Notes under the pieces: model-generated | Database searches by the model: none | The model's input: only the letters and a program-made list of their open reading frames with translations | Told to the model about the DNA's origin: nothing | Shown: positions 51,029-59,697 of the stretch, piece after piece | How the letters are laid out: each line of letters starts with the position of its first letter | Numbering within the stretch: position 1 is the stretch's first letter | Source: Polyangium sp. 15x6 | GTDB taxonomy: Bacteria > Myxococcota_A > Polyangia > Polyangiales > Polyangiaceae | Direction of reading: 5' to 3' | Assembly: GCF_029960785.1 (NCBI RefSeq) | Contig: NZ_JASBQE010000062.1 | Span: forward strand, 1-64,000 | DNA length: 64,000 nucleotides | Program-made: the position numbers and the translations under genes

Positions 51029-51973
51029 CTACTTCGGCGCCGCGCCGCTCGTGGTTTTCCCTTTGGGGTGCGAGCGGGGTTCGTCGCGCATGCCCTTCAC
51101 GATTTCGACGAGGGCCTTGAGCTTGGGCTGCTCCTGCATGCGCGCTGGAAAGTAGAGGCAAAGCCCCGGGCCGGGGGTCACGAAGGGTTCGAGCACGCGT
51201 TCGAGTCGGCCCTCGGCGACGGCGTCGGCGATCGATTCGTCTGGCACGTACGCGAGCCCGGCGCCTTCGAGGGCGAGCGCGACCATGAGGCCGATGTCGT
51301 TGACCACGACGTTCCCGGGAACGTCGACCGTCATGGGTTTACCCTGCCGCTCGAATTCCCACCGATAGACCACGCCGGTCGTGATCATGCGCTGGCGGAT
51401 TCCCTGATGGCGGAGCAGATCCTCGGGTTTGCGCGGCCGTCCCGCACGCGCGAGATAACTCGGCGCGGCGACGATCGACCACGCGGATCGCTTCGTCATG
51501 GGCACGCGCACCATGTCTTTTTCGACGGCGTCCCCGAGCCGGATGCCGGCATCGAAGCCGGCTTCTACGATATCGACGAGCGCGTCGTCGAGGGATATCT
51601 CCAGGGAGAGCTCCGGGTACAGCTCGCCCATGCGCGTGACGAGCGGCGGGAGCAAAAAGCCTCCGCTCGTGCGCGGCGCGGTGATGCGCAGCCGCCCCGA
51701 AGGACGGCCGCGAAAGTCGCCGAGCGCGGCGATGGCGTCCTCGACTTCCGCGACCGCGGGCTTCAAGCGCGCAAAGAGGTTCGCTCCCGCCTCGGTCAGC
51801 GCCACACGCCGCGTCGTGCGCTGGAAGAGCACGACGCCGAGGCGCTGCTCGAGCAGCTTGATCTTCTGGCTCATCGCCGTCGGCGATACGCCCATGTCGG
51901 CGGCGGCCGCCGTGAAGCTCTTGTGGTGGGCCACGGCGAGGAACGCGGGGAGCCCGTCGAACGTGTCGTCCAT
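51029..51973 (-). CDS. LysR family regulator (second LysR/SDR pair)
   Basis: A 314-residue LysR regulator. Winged helix with FTAAAADMGVSPTAMSQKI and LEQRLGVVLFQRTTRRVALTE, then the effector domain (GFDAGIRLGD, YRWEFERQGK). It resembles the LysR at 22340 closely in length and motifs and is likewise divergent from an SDR gene, here across 101 bases. ATG 51973 is the usual start just before the first helix; an upstream start at 52006 would add eleven residues. Confidence 0.93.
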   Translation of the reverse strand: MDDTFDGLPAFLAVAHHKSFTAAAADMGVSPTAMSQKIKLLEQRLGVVLFQRTTRRVALTEAGANLFARLKPAVAEVEDAIAALGDFRGRPSGRLRITAPRTSGGFLLPPLVTRMGELYPELSLEISLDDALVDIVEAGFDAGIRLGDAVEKDMVRVPMTKRSAWSIVAAPSYLARAGRPRKPEDLLRHQGIRQRMITTGVVYRWEFERQGKPMTVDVPGNVVVNDIGLMVALALEGAGLAYVPDESIADAVAEGRLERVLEPFVTPGPGLCLYFPARMQEQPKLKALVEIVKGMRDEPRSHPKGKTTSGAAPK

Positions 51974-52074
51974 GGGAAGATTATAAACCAGGAGTTCATG
52001 ACCCATCCACCACTAGCCTGATTTTCTTCACGGTCGGACGGGGCTATGTTCAACCTCGTCGAAAGGAGCTCATC

Positions 52075-52923
52075 ATGACGAAGAACGAAACGAAGCGGGT
52101 CTGGTTCATCACGGGTGCGTCGCGCGGTCTCGGCGCGGAGATCACGAGCGCCGCGCTCGCAGCGGGCGATTTCGTCGTCGCGACCGCGCGTGATCCGAAG
52201 CGCCTTGTCGAGCGCTTCGGGGCGTCCGAAGCCCTGTTGCCCGTCGCGCTCGACGTGACGAGCGAGAGCTCGGTCGCCGCCGCGGTCGAGGCGGCGCTCG
52301 CGCGCTTCGGCAGGATCGACGTGCTCGTGAACAATGCGGGCTACGGCCTGATCGGCGCGGTCGAGGAGACCTCCGGCGAGGATGTGCGGCGCCTCTACGA
52401 GACGAACGTCTTCGGGCTCCTCACGGTCACCCGCGCCGTGCTTCCGGTGCTCAGGAAGCAGCGATCGGGGCACATCCTCAATCTGTCCTCGGTCGGCGGC
52501 TACCGATCCGGTCCCGGCTTCGGCGTCTATTGCTCCACCAAGTTCGCCGTGGAAGGGATCTCGGAGGCGCTGCACGCCGAGCTCGCGCCTCTCGGCATCG
52601 CCGTGACGATCCTGGAGCCCGGGTACTTTCGAACGGAGTTCCTGGAGGCGCAGTCGGTGGTCAATACGGATGCGAGCATTGCCGACTACGCCGAGACATC
52701 GGGCAAGGTTCGCGAACGCGCGAAATCGGTGAGCCTCCAGCAGCCCGGCGATCCGGCACGCCTCGCGCGGGTCGTGGTCGAGCTCTCCCGCGCGGCAGAG
52801 CCCCCGCTGCGGCTGCCGCTCGGCAGTGACACCGTGGCGGCCATCGAGGCGAAGAATGCATTCGTGTCGAGGGAGCTCGATGCGTGGCGCGGCGTTGCGA
52901 TCTCGACCGACTTCCCGAGCTGA
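52075..52923 (+). CDS. SDR family oxidoreductase (second LysR/SDR pair)
   Basis: A 282-residue classical SDR: TGASRGLG, NNAGYG, catalytic Ser in LNLSS, and YCSTK. Its overall layout (VFGLLTVTRAVLPVLRKQRSG, ILEPGYFRTEF) is close to the SDR at 23351 and to that at 55900. ATG 52075 follows a strong AAAGGAG. It is likely controlled by the divergent LysR protein. It converges on the phosphoesterase gene. Confidence 0.94.
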   Translation: MTKNETKRVWFITGASRGLGAEITSAALAAGDFVVATARDPKRLVERFGASEALLPVALDVTSESSVAAAVEAALARFGRIDVLVNNAGYGLIGAVEETSGEDVRRLYETNVFGLLTVTRAVLPVLRKQRSGHILNLSSVGGYRSGPGFGVYCSTKFAVEGISEALHAELAPLGIAVTILEPGYFRTEFLEAQSVVNTDASIADYAETSGKVRERAKSVSLQQPGDPARLARVVVELSRAAEPPLRLPLGSDTVAAIEAKNAFVSRELDAWRGVAISTDFPS

Positions 52924-52936
52924 GGCGTCTCGGGCG

Positions 52937-53836
52937 TCAGAGGTATCGATAGGTGCTCTTGGTGTACTCCTTGAGCCAGGGTGCGTCCAGGAACGACATT
53001 CCGAGCGCGCGGGATCCTTGCCACTGCAGGATGCCGATGCACCCCGGGTTCAATCGGTGCGGGCGCCAGAAGCTCACCGCGTTCATGTGGTAGCTCCTGG
53101 TGGTCGTGGAGAAGGAGATCTCCCGTCCCTCTTCATGGTAGTGCCCGCAGAAGTGATACGCCGGCTGAAAGTTCAAAATGAAGTCTCGCACCGCGGGGGA
53201 CCCGGCGCCCGCATACTTGGGGTGTATGCGGGATGCCGCGTCCAGCGGCGGTTCATGCGACAGGAAGACGTCGAGCCGCTCCGTCAAGGCGAAGAGCCGC
53301 TTGATGTCTTGCCTGGTGTAGCACTCCCCGCCGTCATTCTTGACCGGGTTGCCGCCCTCGTCCGCGATCCCTCCCAGGCCGGCGATCCGCAACGAATGAC
53401 CGTCCTTCTCGTACGTGAACGGCACACCGCTCTTGAGGTAATGGATTTTCTCGAAGGCATCCACGGGCACCGGGCCGTGGTCCGTGCCCCCGAGCTCGCA
53501 GAGGTAGGAAAAGTCCTCGTGATTGCCGCGGATGAAGATCATGTCCGCGTCGATCTTGCGATGCTCCGCCGCCCCGGGTCCCAAGATTTCTTCGGCCTCG
53601 GGCTCTCCGTGAAAGTATGCGGTGAAGCCGAGCTCGTCCGGATCGCTCTCCGCGAAGCGCTTGGTGGCCTTGTCCAATCGATAGGGCGGGGGAAAGGCAC
53701 CAAAATCGCCAACCTGCAAGATCAGATCGATGGGCTGCCCTTCCTCCTCTTGCCAGCGCTTCAAGACGCGATATGCCAGCGTGAGGTGGCCGTGAGTGTC
53801 GCCCAGGATGGCGATGTTGAGGTGCTCCACCTTCAT
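52937..53836 (-). CDS. metallophosphoesterase
   Basis: A 299-residue cytoplasmic calcineurin-like phosphoesterase. Motifs: GDTHGH, QVGDFG, RGNHED, LSHEPPLD and GHYHEEG, a complete dinuclear metal site. No signal peptide. The GDTHGH and RGNHED forms recall nucleic-acid or nucleotide phosphodiesterases, but the substrate is not readable. Start ATG 53836 is preferred; GTG 53857 would add seven residues. It lies downstream of the SUKH gene on the same strand with 67 bases between. Confidence 0.9.
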   Translation of the reverse strand: MKVEHLNIAILGDTHGHLTLAYRVLKRWQEEEGQPIDLILQVGDFGAFPPPYRLDKATKRFAESDPDELGFTAYFHGEPEAEEILGPGAAEHRKIDADMIFIRGNHEDFSYLCELGGTDHGPVPVDAFEKIHYLKSGVPFTYEKDGHSLRIAGLGGIADEGGNPVKNDGGECYTRQDIKRLFALTERLDVFLSHEPPLDAASRIHPKYAGAGSPAVRDFILNFQPAYHFCGHYHEEGREISFSTTTRSYHMNAVSFWRPHRLNPGCIGILQWQGSRALGMSFLDAPWLKEYTKSTYRYL

Positions 53837-53903
53837 GTTGGTAGGGCAGGTGCCCACATCTTGTCAATGGCCGTTGCCGTGTCCCCGTCTTCGTCACGCC
53901 CAT

Positions 53904-54833
53904 TCACTTCTGCGCGGAGCTCCGGGCCCGCGTGAGGGCAATGTCGCGGACCGCGTTGTTGCCGATACGAGCGCCGCCTTCTGCGACGATCTGCCACTGC
54001 GCCGCCGACAACGTGAGCCGGTTCAGCATCGGGCGCAAGGTGCCCGCGAGGAACGCGGGAGACGCGCCCCCGGAAAAGAGCAACGAGACGGCCTCGGCGA
54101 ACGCAGCCTTCGACGTCTGCTCCGCTCGCTCCAGGACCTCCTGCGCCGCGTCTTCTCTGTTTCGCGCGACAGCCTCGTCGAGGAGCTCTTTCGCGGACAT
54201 CTTGCTCTTGCGCTTCCGCTCTTCCCGCTCCGCGCGAGCTCGCTCTTCTTCTCTGCGCTCCGCCTCTCGGTCGCGAAGCTGAAGATAATAGTCGCCGAAT
54301 CCCTCTTCCACGCGGAAGTCGTCCGCGACGACGCGCGATGCGTACTGGGTCGCCCAATCCACGAGCGAAGCCGCGAGCAGGTGAAGGGGAGGCGAATCAT
54401 CGTGGCGAATCTCGAACACGCGTCCGCTCACCGTGTTCACGGCAAGGCCATCGGAGTCGCGGCCGGCAAAGGGAACCCAGGCATCCGAGTGGAGCTCGGC
54501 ATTCGTGAGCCCCGACTCAGGCATCGCCTGAGGCGTCTCGCGCAGGAACCCGAGCGCGACCATGACGGAATCGCGTTCGCCGAGCGCTCGTTCGATCGAG
54601 TAGAGGTCGAAGGCTTCGACGAACCCGTTCATCTCCTCGTGTTGGCCGTCGTGGAGCGACCACAAGGCGCGAAGCTCAGCCCCCAGTGAAAACCCGAGCT
54701 CCGCCTCGGCCTCCGCCACTTGTTCCGCGCTCGCGCCCGGCGCGAGGTTCTGGGCCAGGAGCTCCGCGCCATGCTTCGCCATCCATGTCGTGATCTGCTC
54801 GAAAGCCTCGGCCAGCGACTCTTCCGGTTTCAT
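53904..54833 (-). CDS. SMI1/KNR4 (SUKH) family protein
   Basis: A 309-residue protein. The first 170 residues match the SUKH fold: GASAEQVAEAEAELGFSLG, ELRALWSLHDGQ, and later VPFAGRDSDGLAVNT. The C-terminal part is a charged helix (EAERREEERARAEREERKRK) followed by a helical tail. SUKH proteins are often immunity proteins against polymorphic toxins, but also occur as stand-alone regulators. No toxin gene is adjacent. ATG 54833 precedes MKPEESLAE. Confidence 0.8.
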   Translation of the reverse strand: MKPEESLAEAFEQITTWMAKHGAELLAQNLAPGASAEQVAEAEAELGFSLGAELRALWSLHDGQHEEMNGFVEAFDLYSIERALGERDSVMVALGFLRETPQAMPESGLTNAELHSDAWVPFAGRDSDGLAVNTVSGRVFEIRHDDSPPLHLLAASLVDWATQYASRVVADDFRVEEGFGDYYLQLRDREAERREEERARAEREERKRKSKMSAKELLDEAVARNREDAAQEVLERAEQTSKAAFAEAVSLLFSGGASPAFLAGTLRPMLNRLTLSAAQWQIVAEGGARIGNNAVRDIALTRARSSAQK

Positions 54834-54890
54834 GGGGTCGATGCGTACCAAAATTGCCCGCGCACGCGCAAGCCGATCGCGAGAGGCGGC

Positions 54891-55895
54891 TCAAGGCTGC
54901 GGAGCGCCGGCGAGCCTGCGGTAGCGTGCGGGCGTCATGCCCTCCCACCCCTGGAACGCGCGCGCGAAGGAATTGATCTCCTCGAATCCCAGGAGGAAGG
55001 CGACCTCGCCGGCTTCGAGATCGGTGCGCGCGAGCAGCCGGCGCGCCGATTGATAACGAACGTCGTCGAGGAGGCGCTGGTAGCTCGTCCCGGCCTCCCC
55101 GAGGCGGCGCTGGAGCGTGCGCGGGCTCATTCGAAGGTCCTTGGCGACCTTGTCGACGGATGGGCGCTCGCCGCACATCCGGCGGCAAAGCGCGAGGCGC
55201 ACGTCGTCGGCGAGCGAGCGGCGACGCTCATCCTGGGCGAGCTCGCTGTCGAGGCCGGGGAGGAGAAGCGCGAGCAGGTCAGCGTTGTGCGTCACGAAGG
55301 GCTCGGCGAGGGCGGACTCGGGCAAGACCAGGCGATCGACCGGCGCGTCGAAGTGAATCTCGCAATCGAAATGGCGCGCGAGGAGGGCCGCGTCCATGCG
55401 GCGCCGCGCGAGCTCGACGCGCACCGGCGTGATGTTTTTCTGGGTGCCGCGGCGCGCGAGGGCGAGGACGGCGGCAAAGGTGCCGTCCACGAGGAGCCGC
55501 GGCGGCTCGCCTTCCGCGAGCCACCAATGGAAGCCGACCCGCGCCTCCCCTTTTTCGATTTCGACGGTCACCTCCTCCGGGCAGACGAGACGCTTGTACT
55601 TCCCGAGCTTTTCGAGCGCCTCGCCCAGGGTCGCCGCGTGGAGCGCGGCCATCGACGCGATGTCGTACTTGTGCGGCAGCGCCCCGGCGCCGAGGCGGAG
55701 ACCGAGATCACGCGCGCCGCTGGCCTCCTCGATCGCATCCCACAACGCGAAGAACTCCGCCGTCGTGAGGCGAGCCCGTGGAGGGGCGAGGTGCGCGCGT
55801 GAGAGGCCGACCTTCGCGAGGATGCGGTCGACGTCGAGGCCGAGCGCCGCGAGGCGCTCGAGCATCACGCCGGGGATGGGAACGAGCTCCGCCAT
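54891..55895 (-). CDS. AraC family regulator
   Basis: A 334-residue regulator: N-terminal arabinose-binding-type (AraC_binding_2/GadX-like) domain and a C-terminal double helix-turn-helix (about 235-325; VDKVAKDLRMSPRTLQRRL and AGEVAFLLGFEEINSFARAFQ). It begins 4 bases after the SDR stop on the same strand, so it forms an SDR-AraC operon and may control it. The ligand is unknown. Confidence 0.93.
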   Translation of the reverse strand: MAELVPIPGVMLERLAALGLDVDRILAKVGLSRAHLAPPRARLTTAEFFALWDAIEEASGARDLGLRLGAGALPHKYDIASMAALHAATLGEALEKLGKYKRLVCPEEVTVEIEKGEARVGFHWWLAEGEPPRLLVDGTFAAVLALARRGTQKNITPVRVELARRRMDAALLARHFDCEIHFDAPVDRLVLPESALAEPFVTHNADLLALLLPGLDSELAQDERRRSLADDVRLALCRRMCGERPSVDKVAKDLRMSPRTLQRRLGEAGTSYQRLLDDVRYQSARRLLARTDLEAGEVAFLLGFEEINSFARAFQGWEGMTPARYRRLAGAPQP

Positions 55896-55899
55896 TGCC

Positions 55900-56784
55900 T
55901 CATCGTCGCATGGCGAGGAGCATCTTGGCCACCTCCGTGTCGGCGAAGTCGCCGAGCCCGTCGAAGTCGGTCGAGGCGCTGAGCGATGCCCACTTCGCGT
56001 CCTCGGCCGCCTGCGCGGCGGCCGTGATCTTCGCGAGGAACATCGCGTCGGTTCCGAGCAAGAGGCGCAGCGGAGGCTCCGGCATCCCGGCCACCTTCAC
56101 GATCGCCTGCGCGCCCTTGGCAGGATCGCCGCGCATTCCGTCCTGGCCCTGACGGAGGCGGGCACGCACCGCGCCGACGGTCTGTTCGTAGTCGGGCTGG
56201 ATCGGATCGATGCGCATCGACGAGCCGCCCCAGTCGGTGCGAAACCCCCCGGGCTCCACGATCGTCACGCGAATGCCGAGCGATCGGACCTCGGTATGGA
56301 GCACCTCGGAGAAGCCTTCGACGGCCCATTTGGCCGATTGATACGAGGAGAGGCCGGGGGTGCCTTTGCGACCTCCGATCGAGGAGATCTGGATGAAGTG
56401 GCCGTCGCGCTGCTTTCGCAGGACCGGGAGCGCCGCGCGCGTCACGTTCACGAGGCCGAAGAAATTGGTCTCGAACTGGGTGCGGAAGTCCTCGTCGCTC
56501 GCGTCCTCGATCGAGGACACGTTTGCATACCCCGCATTGTTGACGACGACGTCGAGGCGCCCGAATTCACGCACCGCGGCCTCCACCGCAGCGCGCGCCG
56601 CGGCCGGATCGGAGACGTCGAGCGCGACAGCGCGCGCGTGCTCGGGATGCGCTTCGACGAGCGCGCGTAGCTGCTCGGGTTTGCGCGCCGTGGCGACGAC
56701 GCGATGCCCTGCCGCGAGCGCAGCGTTCGCGATCTCCCAGCCGAGTCCCCGCGAGCTTCCCGTGATGAGCCAAACCTTGGACAT
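55900..56784 (-). CDS. SDR family oxidoreductase (AraC operon)
   Basis: A 294-residue classical SDR: TGSSRGLG, NNAGYA, Ser in IQISS, YQSAK. C-terminal substrate part with VEPGGFRTDW. Closely parallels the SDR at 52075. ATG 56784 has AAGGG nine bases upstream; a longer frame to 56856 has no good site. The araC gene follows directly. Its own promoter should lie between 56785 and 56918. Confidence 0.93.
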   Translation of the reverse strand: MSKVWLITGSSRGLGWEIANAALAAGHRVVATARKPEQLRALVEAHPEHARAVALDVSDPAAARAAVEAAVREFGRLDVVVNNAGYANVSSIEDASDEDFRTQFETNFFGLVNVTRAALPVLRKQRDGHFIQISSIGGRKGTPGLSSYQSAKWAVEGFSEVLHTEVRSLGIRVTIVEPGGFRTDWGGSSMRIDPIQPDYEQTVGAVRARLRQGQDGMRGDPAKGAQAIVKVAGMPEPPLRLLLGTDAMFLAKITAAAQAAEDAKWASLSASTDFDGLGDFADTEVAKMLLAMRR

Positions 56785-56918
56785 GCAATCGCCCTTTCCG
56801 GAGCCGACCTCGCGGCTCACCCGGACAGCATTGGCCCCTCGCGAGCGAAGCGCCAATCGGATCGCGCCAAAGTTTCATCCGATCGCGCCAACGTCGGCGC
56901 ACCCGTTCGGGACCGTGA

Positions 56919-57287
56919 TCAGTAGCGTTCGGTGAGGTGACTGCGGTCGTATGGCGGCTCCCCCGGGTCGCCGAACATCTCGGTTGCCTCGACAATCCGG
57001 CCATGACGCACGCGATAGAAGCCGCTTGCGTAGAACACGTTCTCCCCGAGGACGATGGTCACCCTCGCCGCGGCGCGTTCGCCCTCGGCGAGCACCTCTT
57101 CCACGGTGATGTGCCAGTCCCCGGGGTAGGTCCGGTTCACCTCGACGAACGCATCGCCGCCGCGGATCCGCTCCCGCGTCTGCGGCCATGTCACGACCAC
57201 ATCGTCGGCGACGAGGCGCCGCACGGCGCCCCAGTTTCTCGCTTCCATGCCTTCCCAGACCGATCGTACGACGAGCGCTGCGTCCAT
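56919..57287 (-). CDS. SnoaL-like / NTF2-fold protein
   Basis: A 122-residue protein of the NTF2-like superfamily: helix VVRSVWEGMEARNWGAVRRL, strand ADDVVVTWP, GGDAFVEVNRTYPGDWHI, and the closing strands. These small alpha+beta barrels act as isomerases, hydrolases or ligand binders. ATG 57287 is chosen; the frame continues to 57341 but that part overlaps the upstream region of hutD. It is divergent from hutD. Confidence 0.8.
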   Translation of the reverse strand: MDAALVVRSVWEGMEARNWGAVRRLVADDVVVTWPQTRERIRGGDAFVEVNRTYPGDWHITVEEVLAEGERAAARVTIVLGENVFYASGFYRVRHGRIVEATEMFGDPGEPPYDRSHLTERY

Positions 57288-57375
57288 GGTGTCAGGGCTG
57301 TTCGCGCAAGTCCGTCGCGTCGTCAAGGGCGTTTCGGACATGGTCGACTCCGCTTCGCTCGTGTATCCTCGCCAC

Positions 57376-57975
57376 GTGCAGATTCGACATCTCCGGCCGT
57401 CCGATTACCGCGTCATGCCCTGGAAGAACGGCCTCGGCACCACGACCGAGATCGCCGTCGATCCGCCTGGGGCCGGGCTCGACGATTTTTCTTGGCGATT
57501 GAGCATCGCCGATCTCGCGGCCTCGGGGCCGTTCTCCACGTTTCCGGGTATCGAGCGGATCATCCTCCAGACCGAGGGAGAGCCGATGGAGCTCGTGCAC
57601 GAGGAGCGATGCCGGCGGCGGCTCGCGCTCCTCTCGCCTTATCGCTTCGATGGCGCGTGGCCCACGCACGGCGAGCTCGGAGGGACGCCCGCGCGTGATT
57701 TCAACGTCATGGCGCGCCGGGCTCGTCTCCGCCCGAGCGCCGGGGTCCATTCACTCGCCCGCGGCTCCAGGATCCGGCTCTGCCTGGCGGCGGAGACGCA
57801 GATCGTTCACGCGTTCCGTGGCAGGGTCGCGATTCGTATCGACGGATCCGATACGGCCACCGATCTCCTCGGGTCGGAGACGTTGATCGTGGAGGGCCAG
57901 GTGGAGATCGAGGTCGCCGCGGACGTGGAGGAGGCCGTGGTGTTCGTCGTGGCGCTCGAAGGCTCCCGTCCTTGA
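57376..57975 (+). CDS. HutD family protein
   Basis: A 199-residue bicupin-like protein with the HutD hallmark MPWKNGLGTTTEIA near the start, then FSWRLSIADLAASGPFS and FPGIERIILQ. HutD is linked in other bacteria to histidine-utilisation operons, possibly limiting pathway flux, but no hut genes are present here. The start is GTG 57376, giving the typical QIRHLRPSDYRVMPW N-terminus. Confidence 0.88.
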   Translation: MQIRHLRPSDYRVMPWKNGLGTTTEIAVDPPGAGLDDFSWRLSIADLAASGPFSTFPGIERIILQTEGEPMELVHEERCRRRLALLSPYRFDGAWPTHGELGGTPARDFNVMARRARLRPSAGVHSLARGSRIRLCLAAETQIVHAFRGRVAIRIDGSDTATDLLGSETLIVEGQVEIEVAADVEEAVVFVVALEGSRP

Positions 57976-58020
57976 AGCGAAGCGCTTGACAGGCCAACCG
58001 TATTTCATTCCCATCCTTGC

Positions 58021-58983
58021 ATGGCACACCGGATCGCGGCCCTCGCTCTCATTCTCGCCACAGCATCATTTCTCGCGTGCACGGGAAATAGTCCTTCCTC
58101 GCCCACGGGCGGTGCTGGAAACGGCGGCGCAGGCGGGACCGGAGGCGCAGGCGGGATCGGGGGCATGGGCGGAACGGGGGGTGGCGGTGGATCCGGGGGC
58201 GCCGGCGGAGATGCGGGGGCAGGCGGAGCGAGCCCGGGGAACGAGCTCGTGCATGCAGATTTTCAGCAGCGCGCGCCGGGGGTTTACAGCGAGGACATGG
58301 TCGCGGGCGATTTTGTCGGGGCGCCTGGCTGGAACAATGGGCTCGATGAGGGACGCGCGAGCATCGTCGATGAAGCGGGGAATCGATTCCTGCGGGTGAC
58401 CTATCCGGCGGGCGAGGTTGGCCCGGACAATGGGGGCGTGCAGTTCAAGGTGCCGCTCGGGCAGACGTATCAAGAGCTCTACCTCGCCTACCGCATGCGG
58501 TTCGGCGCTGGTTTTTCCTTCGTGAAGGGCGGCAAGCTCCCCGGGCTCGTCGGCGGTTCGGCCCCCACGGGCTGCGTCGAGGACACGACCGGCTTCTCGG
58601 CGCGGATGATGTGGCGCACCGGCGGCGAGGCGGTCCAGTACATGTATTTCCCCGAGAAGATCAATAGCTGCGGCGACGATTTCGGTTACATGGCGGGCGG
58701 GAGCGCGATTCATTTCGAGCCGGGGACCTGGCATACGGTCGAGCACCGGCTTTTGATGAACACGCCCGGAGAGCACGACGGTGTTCTTCAGGCCTGGTTC
58801 GATGGACAGCCGGTCCTCGACGAGCAGGCCTTCCTTTTCCGGCTTGCAGGCGCGACCTACGGCATCGACACGCTGTACTTCTCGACCTTCTTCGGCGGCA
58901 GCGACGCGAGCTGGGCGCCGCCGTCCGCGCAGACCGTCGACTACGACGATTTCATCGTCTCCACGGGCCCCATCACGCCCTGA
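58021..58983 (+). CDS. PL14-like polysaccharide lyase domain lipoprotein
   Basis: A 320-residue lipoprotein (lipobox FLAC). A roughly 45-residue Gly-rich linker follows, then a beta-jelly-roll domain resembling polysaccharide lyase family 14: LYLAYRMRFGAGFSFVKGGK, KLPGLVGG, GFSARMMWR, and WHTVEHRLLMNTPG with a closing DDFIVSTG strand. Family 14 enzymes cleave alginate-like uronates; I cannot confirm activity. ATG 58021 starts a typical signal. Confidence 0.82.
   Translation: MAHRIAALALILATASFLACTGNSPSSPTGGAGNGGAGGTGGAGGIGGMGGTGGGGGSGGAGGDAGAGGASPGNELVHADFQQRAPGVYSEDMVAGDFVGAPGWNNGLDEGRASIVDEAGNRFLRVTYPAGEVGPDNGGVQFKVPLGQTYQELYLAYRMRFGAGFSFVKGGKLPGLVGGSAPTGCVEDTTGFSARMMWRTGGEAVQYMYFPEKINSCGDDFGYMAGGSAIHFEPGTWHTVEHRLLMNTPGEHDGVLQAWFDGQPVLDEQAFLFRLAGATYGIDTLYFSTFFGGSDASWAPPSAQTVDYDDFIVSTGPITP
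58108..58232 (+). repeat. Gly-rich low-complexity linker
   Basis: A run of imperfect GGNGG/GGTGG/GGAGG codon repeats encoding residues about 30-71, GGAGNGGAGGTGGAGGIGG and onward. It is a flexible spacer between the lipid anchor and the lyase-like domain and a place where repeat number may vary between strains. Confidence 0.7.
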
Positions 58984-59019
58984 GCGGCCTACGAGTTTTT
59001 CCAGACAAATGGAGGGGAC

Positions 59020-59697
59020 GTGCTTTCGCTGATCGGGATCGCCGTGGTGGTCTTGGGCTTCATGGCCCGCCTCAACCCGCTCTTGGTGGTGACGGCAGCG
59101 GCCCTCGTGACCGGGCTGGCCGGCGGTATGGGGCCCGTCGAGGTCGTGGCGACCTTCGGCAAGGCCTTCCAAGAGAACCGATACGTGAGCGTGGTCTGGG
59201 TCGTGCTGCCCGTGATCGGGCTGCTCGAAGGCGCCGGATTGCAGGAGCGGGCCAAGACCTTGATCGGCGCCGTCCGCGCGGCCACCACCGGTCGGCTGCT
59301 GCTGCTTTATTTGGTTTTACGTCAAATCACCGCGGCGCTCGGCCTGACCTCGCTCGGCGGCCATGCCCAGATGGTACGCCCATTGATTGCCCCCATGGCC
59401 GAGGCGGCCGCCGAGACGCACCACGGGCCGCTCCCCGAGGCGGTCCGCCAGACGGTGCGGGCGCACGCCGCCGCCGCCGATAATATCGGGCTGTTTTTCG
59501 GCGAGGACATCTTCATCGCGATTGCCTCGATCCTCCTGATCAAGGGCTTCCTCGCGCAGAACGGGATCCTCGTCGAGCCGCTCCAGCTCTCGGTCTGGGC
59601 CATTCCCACGGCGATCTGCGCGTTGCTGATCCATGGGGCGCAGATGGTGCTGCTCGACCGGCATCTGGCCCGCATGATCGCCGGGGGCACGCGATGA
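59020..59697 (+). CDS. DUF969 family membrane protein
   Basis: A 225-residue integral membrane protein with about six hydrophobic helices and the conserved GHAQMVRPLIAPMAE and ADNIGLFFGEDIF stretches of DUF969. The start is GTG 59020 after GGAGGGGAC. It overlaps the DUF979 gene by four bases (ATGA). In other bacteria DUF969 and DUF979 genes travel together and are thought to form one transporter; substrate unknown. Confidence 0.88.
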   Translation: MLSLIGIAVVVLGFMARLNPLLVVTAAALVTGLAGGMGPVEVVATFGKAFQENRYVSVVWVVLPVIGLLEGAGLQERAKTLIGAVRAATTGRLLLLYLVLRQITAALGLTSLGGHAQMVRPLIAPMAEAAAETHHGPLPEAVRQTVRAHAAAADNIGLFFGEDIFIAIASILLIKGFLAQNGILVEPLQLSVWAIPTAICALLIHGAQMVLLDRHLARMIAGGTR

